DNA of 64,000 bases from NCBI GenBank assembly GCA_963783945.1, contig CAWAPS010000007.1, positions 372,001-436,000 on the forward strand, written 5' to 3'. The notes beneath the pieces are model-generated. The model had not been told where the DNA came from. It searched no databases and saw nothing but the letters and a program-made list of their open reading frames with translations. Every line of letters begins with the position of its first letter. Position 1 is the first letter of the stretch. Of the stretch, positions 60,330 through 64,000 are shown piece by piece. The DNA is from CAWAPS01 sp963783945 (GTDB lineage: Bacteria > Actinomycetota > Acidimicrobiia > Acidimicrobiales > Palsa-688). The translations under genes and the position numbers were made by a program.

Positions 60330-60396
60330 GCGGTCCAGGCGGGCCGGCCCGCACGATCCACCGGGCTCGGGTAGCGGCTTTCTGGATGGGCGCGAG

Positions 60397-61587
60397 ATGT
60401 TGAAGGTCCCGGACCCGACGCTCGACGGGCTGGGGGGGTGGCCCGCCGTTCTGGCCCGTCTCGTATCCGGTGGCCATCTGGCCCAGCAGGAGGCCCGGGC
60501 AGCCATGGCGGACATCCTCGATGGCAACGCCACCCCGGCCCAGATCGCCGCGTTCATCTTCGGGATGCGGTGCAAGGGCGAGACAGTTGAGGAGATGACC
60601 GGGCTGGTCGGCGCCATGATCGATGCCGCCGACCGGGTCCGGGTGCCCGATTCGCTCGCGGATCGCCTGGTCGATACGTGCGGCACCGGGGGAGACCGAA
60701 GCGGGACGATCAACGTTTCGACCATCGCGGCCGTGGTCGTGGCCGGGGCCGGTGTTCCGGTGTGCAAGCACGGCGGGCGGGCGTCGTCGTCCAAGGCCGG
60801 GTCCGCGGATGTGCTCGAAGCCCTCGGAGTGGCCATAGATCTCGGGCCGATGGGTGTCGCCCGGTGCATCGAGGAAGCGGGGATCGGGTTCTGCTTCGCC
60901 CCCCGGTACCACCCGGCCATGCGCCACGCCGTCCCGGTGCGGCGGGAGCTGGGGGTTCCCACCGCGTTCAACTTTCTCGGGCCGCTGGCCAACCCGGCGC
61001 GGGTCCGCCGCCAGGTCGTCGGAGTCGGCGACCCGGCGATGGCGGAGAAGATGGCCCGGGTGCTGGCAGCCGGCGGGTCGTCTCACGTGCTGGTGGTGTT
61101 CGGCGCCGACGGGCTCGACGAGCTGTCCACCACCGGACCTTCGACCATGTACGAGTACCGGGCGGGTGCGGGGCGTGCGAGTGGTGGCGGGGGCGCCGGG
61201 GCTGGTGGCGGCGGGGGCGCCGGGGCTGGTGGCGGCGGGGGCGGTGGCGGCTGGGGGCGGTGGTGGCGGCGAGGGGGAGTCGACGGGTCGCTCGAGGTCA
61301 GAGAGGTTCTTCCCGGCGAGCTGGGCCTGGCCCCCGCCCGGCTGGCCGACCTGCTCGGTGGAGATGCCCACACCAACGCCGAGATGGCCCGGAAGGTGCT
61401 GCGAGGGGAGCGCGGGCCTCACCGGGACATCGTGCTGCTGAACGCCGCGGCCGGCCTGCTGGTCGGAGGAATCGCCGGCGACCTGGCCCAGGGGGTGGCC
61501 CTGGCGGCCGAGTCGATCGACGGAGGGGCGGCGGCGGCTTGCCTCGACCGGCTGGTGTCGGTGTCGAGCGCTCTGGCCGGGTCGTAG
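60397..61587 (+). CDS. trpD: Anthranilate phosphoribosyltransferase with glycine-rich insertion
   Basis: About 396 aa. Motifs: LVDTCGTGGDRSGTINVST (PRPP-binding), KHGGRASSSKAGSADVLEALG, FCFAPRYHPAMRHAVPVRRELG and TAFNFLGPLANPA. Catalyses the second committed step of tryptophan synthesis. ATG 60397 (MLKVPDPTLDG) is chosen; the upstream in-frame part overlaps whiB. Unlike other TrpD, residues about 257-297 are a Gly/Ala/Trp-rich insertion encoded by 24-bp repeats, between TMYEY and LEVREVLP, where the chain normally makes a short loop. Without it the length is the usual 350 or so. Confidence 0.92.
   Translation: MLKVPDPTLDGLGGWPAVLARLVSGGHLAQQEARAAMADILDGNATPAQIAAFIFGMRCKGETVEEMTGLVGAMIDAADRVRVPDSLADRLVDTCGTGGDRSGTINVSTIAAVVVAGAGVPVCKHGGRASSSKAGSADVLEALGVAIDLGPMGVARCIEEAGIGFCFAPRYHPAMRHAVPVRRELGVPTAFNFLGPLANPARVRRQVVGVGDPAMAEKMARVLAAGGSSHVLVVFGADGLDELSTTGPSTMYEYRAGAGRASGGGGAGAGGGGGAGAGGGGGGGGWGRWWRRGGVDGSLEVREVLPGELGLAPARLADLLGGDAHTNAEMARKVLRGERGPHRDIVLLNAAAGLLVGGIAGDLAQGVALAAESIDGGAAAACLDRLVSVSSALAGS
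61165..61285 (+). repeat. Glycine-coding minisatellite inside trpD
   Basis: GGGGGCGCC and GGGGCTGGTGGCGGC alternate; one 24-bp unit is repeated twice exactly, with degenerate copies after it. Keeps the reading frame. Confidence 0.85.
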
Positions 61588-61671
61588 TCAGGCTGCTGGG
61601 CGCGCGGGGCCCCGCGGCCGGCGAGACCCGGCTGATAGGGACCGGAGAGCCGGCTCATCGCCGCGGGCAAC

Positions 61672-61762
61672 AATTTCTCGTAGACAATTCGTGTTCTCGT
61701 AGTCAATTCCGACGATATACGTGCCATTCTGCACCGAGAATCCAAATTGTCGCCGAGAAATT
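61672..61762. repeat. Cluster of one inverted and two direct copies of a 16-18-nt motif
   Basis: AATTTCTCGTAGACAATT (61672-61689) recurs directly at 61694-61709 (TTCTCGTAGTCAATTC) and inverted at 61745-61762 (16 of 18 complementary to the first). Forms an imperfect palindrome about 91 nt long. Confidence 0.75.
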
Positions 61763-61780
61763 CACCCCGCAGGGGCTGTC

Positions 61781-61868
61781 GCCACAACCAGGCGCGAACT
61801 TGAGGTCGGCCCTTCGCCGGCAAACCCCATGAGTCCTCATGCCGTCGTGACGTGACGATTGCTAACAG
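61781..61868 (+). repeat. Intergenic repeat, copy 2
   Basis: Resembles 59832-59919 over about 88 nt in the same orientation, so copies flank whiB-trpD. Confidence 0.6.
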
Positions 61869-61960
61869 TTTTTGCGACAGCCTCCGGGAACACCGAAGTA
61901 CTACGACAAGTTCCTGGCGGGTGTCCTAAGAACCCAACCGGTCACGCGGGAACGCCCCGC

Positions 61961-62239
61961 CTACTCCGCCCCGAGGTCCCAGATGGCGTCCAGATCGTGG
62001 CGGCTGTAGGCCTGAAAGGCGATGAGGGTTCGAGTCGCCACGATCCCCGGCAGTTTCGAGATCCGACGGGTTACGACGTCGGCCAGCTCCTCGTGTCGCC
62101 GCACACGTACCACCGCGACGATGTCCGCATGCCCGGCGACCGAGTACACCTCGCTGACCCCTTCGAGCTCGGCCAGCTCCACCGCCAGGTCGGCCACCCT
62201 GGCCGGTTCACCGTCGATGAGAACAAAGGCGTGCACCAT
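61961..62239 (-). CDS. Stand-alone RAM (Lrp/AsnC ligand-binding) domain protein
   Basis: 92 aa: only the regulation-of-amino-acid-metabolism domain, with LAELEGVSEVYSVAGHADIVAVVRV and KLPGIVATRTLIAFQAYS, no helix-turn-helix. Such proteins form rings, bind amino acids and may modulate full-length Lrp proteins or enzymes. The neighbouring trpD invites a role in tryptophan metabolism, but a similar gene pair in other actinobacteria is known only by annotation. Divergent from the NYN gene, 68 nt apart. Confidence 0.9.
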   Translation of the reverse strand: MVHAFVLIDGEPARVADLAVELAELEGVSEVYSVAGHADIVAVVRVRRHEELADVVTRRISKLPGIVATRTLIAFQAYSRHDLDAIWDLGAE

Positions 62240-62295
62240 GTGACGCCACGGTATCTGGTGAGCCTGGCGCTCACGTTGGCGGACCGCTCTGCTTG

Positions 62296-62301
62296 TACGA
62301 T
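62296..62301 (+). promoter_or_regulatory. Candidate -10 box for NYN-domain gene
   Basis: TACGAT with a 6-nt spacer to GTG 62308, predicting a leaderless mRNA. Confidence 0.45.
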
Positions 62302-62307
62302 CCCCAG

Positions 62308-64000
62308 GTGACCGAGCCTTCGCTATCGGCGATTCGGTCGCCGGATCCGGACCGTCCGGCGGGCGGCGCCTCCGTCGCCGGCGATGGCCAGGATGAAACG
62401 CCGGATGGCGTGGATGGCGCCGGTCCTCCGTCCGCCCCCCGCCCAGACTCCTCGGAGTCGCCAGAATCCAGCGTGTCGCCGATCGCGGCCCCCGTCGACT
62501 CCGACGCGAAGCCTTCTGCCAACGAGGTGGCGCCAGCCCCCGGCTCCGACGATTTAACTTCAGGCGTTTCGTCCGGGCCCCTCGGCTCGCGGCATGCGAC
62601 CCCGCCGGTCCGGCAACCCACCGTGCCGCAGCTCCGCCCCGCGCTCGAGTTGGCCTGGTTTGCGGCCCGGGTGGCCACCCAGGCCCGGCCCCCCCAGCCG
62701 GTGCCCGGTCGTATAAGACCCTTGCTCCGCGCCGCCAAGCTGGGCGACCGGATGCTCGCTACGGTGCGCCAGGCGGTGGAGGACGACAGCGAGTTTCGGG
62801 GGCGGGTAGCGGAACTGGCGGAGGAGGAGCGGCTGGGCCGGCTTCCGTGGCTCTGGCTCGTGCGCCCGGATGGCTGGGCACAGGAGGTCGATTCGCTGCT
62901 CGCGGCCTCGGCGGCGATGGCCGAGCAGCTTGCCCAGGAAAAAGATGCCCGGCTGGCGCAGCAGCGCATCGCCGCCCTCGACGAGGAGCTGGCCCGGGCC
63001 AACGCCGAGCTCGCCGTGCTGAGGCGGGTCAACGAGGGATCGAGCGGGGAGGTCGAAACCGAGCGAGAAGCCAGGAGGGAAAGCGACTCGCAGCGACAGC
63101 AACTCGAGTCTTCCCTACGGGCTGCTCAGTCACAGGTGGCTCGCCTCCGGGCTCTGCTCGAGGACCGCGACGTTCGGATCGCGGCCCTTGCTTCGGACCT
63201 GGCCGGCGCCACGCGCGAGGCCGTCGCAACCGGCGCCGACCGGGACACCTGGCGGGCCCAAGCGGCCCGCCTCCAAGAGGAGCTCGCCGGTTCTGCCGCC
63301 ACGGCCGAAAAGGCCAGCTCCGATGCCGAGTCCACCCGGGAATCGGTCGCGGACGCAGTCGGCCGAGCGGCGGCCGCCGCCTTTGACCTGGCATCAGCGC
63401 TGGGCGACGCCACTGTGGCTCTCGGCGGATCGGAAACGGCGCCAGGGGCTCTCCCCGAGCCGGGTGGCCGTCTCACGGAACCGCAGCAGGCGTCGTCGAC
63501 GCCGGGTGCACGCGGTCCCGACCCGTCCGAACCGAGGCGCGGTGGCTCGGGCGGCCGCCGCCGGCACACGGCGTTTCGGTTCGGTACCCGGTCCCGAAGA
63601 ACACCCGTCACCTTGCCGCCCGCAGTGTTCGAGGAGTCAGTCCAAGCGGCGGAGCACTTGGTCCGGGTTCCGGGTGTCCTGCTGGTCGTAGATGGATACA
63701 ACGTGACTCTCACCTCGTGGCCGGAGCTGGAGTTGCCGGAACAACGCCGGCGCTTGGTCGACGCGCTGGCTGAGCTGGTTTCCAGGACCGGCGCATCAGT
63801 CGAGCTCGTATTCGACGGGGTGGAGGATGGCGGCTGGCTGCATCCCCCGCCCGCGGTGAGGGGCCGAATGAGGGTCGAGTTCTCCCCCTCGGAGGTGGAA
63901 GCCGACGAGGTGATAATGGAGTTGGTCAACCGGCTCGATGTCCTGCAACCCGTCATCGTCGCCACCGACGATCGCAGGGTCCGCACCGAGGTCAGCCGAG
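62308..64000 (+). CDS. NYN-domain ribonuclease-like protein with coiled coil, 3' end outside window
   Basis: At least 564 codons, still open at the window end. Order: acidic Pro/Ser-rich disordered N-terminus (1-110), a conserved helical region (ALELAWFAARVATQA, RRLPWLWLV-like LGRLPWLWLVRPDGWAQEV; about 115-200), a long coiled coil (about 200-370), a Gly/Ser-rich linker, and a NYN (YacP-type PIN-like) domain from about 455: LLVVDGYNVTLTSWP with metal-binding Asp462, VELVFDGVEDGGW and SEVEADEVIMELV with further acidic residues. Actinobacterial homologues are annotated RNA-binding proteins. Likely an endoribonuclease; target unknown. Confidence 0.83.
   Translation, partial: MTEPSLSAIRSPDPDRPAGGASVAGDGQDETPDGVDGAGPPSAPRPDSSESPESSVSPIAAPVDSDAKPSANEVAPAPGSDDLTSGVSSGPLGSRHATPPVRQPTVPQLRPALELAWFAARVATQARPPQPVPGRIRPLLRAAKLGDRMLATVRQAVEDDSEFRGRVAELAEEERLGRLPWLWLVRPDGWAQEVDSLLAASAAMAEQLAQEKDARLAQQRIAALDEELARANAELAVLRRVNEGSSGEVETEREARRESDSQRQQLESSLRAAQSQVARLRALLEDRDVRIAALASDLAGATREAVATGADRDTWRAQAARLQEELAGSAATAEKASSDAESTRESVADAVGRAAAAAFDLASALGDATVALGGSETAPGALPEPGGRLTEPQQASSTPGARGPDPSEPRRGGSGGRRRHTAFRFGTRSRRTPVTLPPAVFEESVQAAEHLVRVPGVLLVVDGYNVTLTSWPELELPEQRRRLVDALAELVSRTGASVELVFDGVEDGGWLHPPPAVRGRMRVEFSPSEVEADEVIMELVNRLDVLQPVIVATDDRRVRTEVSR

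Larger units (their letters stand above)
61588..61960. other. AT-richer convergent intergenic region
   Basis: 373 nt between the ends of trpD and the RAM gene. Contains three related 16-18-nt motifs (61672-61762), then intergenic repeat copy 2 (61781-61868). No gene recognised; composition differs sharply from both flanks. Confidence 0.6.

Noticed and set aside
61842..61937. Small gene starting near GTG 61852
   Set aside because: About 25 codons, no SD or promoter, and it overlaps an intergenic repeat.

Overview
The window looks like chromosomal DNA from a high-GC Actinomycetota. A WhiB protein, an AftD-type arabinofuranosyltransferase, PBP1-type and Ppx/GppA proteins, many GTG starts and 4-bp ATGA/GTGA gene overlaps all support this. 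An uncultured Acidimicrobiia-like lineage fits, but that placement is inference. No tRNA, rRNA operon, CRISPR array or complete insertion sequence was recognised.

Layout. 1-9.1 kb: one long minus-strand operon of seven genes. It runs from both methylcrotonyl-CoA carboxylase subunits through HMG-CoA lyase and an acyl-CoA dehydrogenase (leucine catabolism) into a PLP-dependent lyase, an FGGY kinase and an inositol-phosphatase-family enzyme cut by the window edge. 9.5-15 kb (+): acyl-CoA ligase, VIT1-type metal transporter, then a protein kinase / glycine-rich membrane protein / vWA / PP2C module resembling the TerY-P phosphorylation triad. 15-26 kb: DUF3817, Ppx/GppA, PBP, zinc-ribbon coiled-coil protein, MFS exporter, histidine phosphatase, GabT, a P450-type ferredoxin and an S9 peptidase. 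26-30.6 kb: a decayed zinc alcohol dehydrogenase, a PQQ-dehydrogenase-like lipoprotein, a formyltransferase and a DUF2510 protein.

30.6-32.4 kb holds the RNase P RNA gene (minus strand). Its 3' end is duplicated 1.36 kb away, and the two copies bracket frameshifted genes, one intact small ORF and the C-terminal fragment of a tyrosine recombinase. This is the scar of an integrative element that used rnpB as its attachment site. 32.5-45.5 kb is a cell-envelope glycan cluster: an AftD homologue broken by three +1 shifts, two acyltransferases, a PMT-like glycosyltransferase, a GT2/DUF2304 pair, an EamA-like protein and a GT4.

45.6-55 kb concentrates double-strand-break functions: SbcC-SbcD, HerA-NurA and, divergent from NurA, Ku, with NERD, Nudix and MarR genes between. 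55-59.7 kb is a GlpK / AGPS-like flavoprotein / GlpD operon for glycerol and possibly ether-lipid metabolism. 59.7-64 kb carries whiB, trpD with a glycine-rich insertion, a stand-alone RAM-domain gene and a partial NYN-domain protein. Many genes lack a Shine-Dalgarno and have a TANNNT box 6-8 nt before the start codon, which suggests widespread leaderless transcription.
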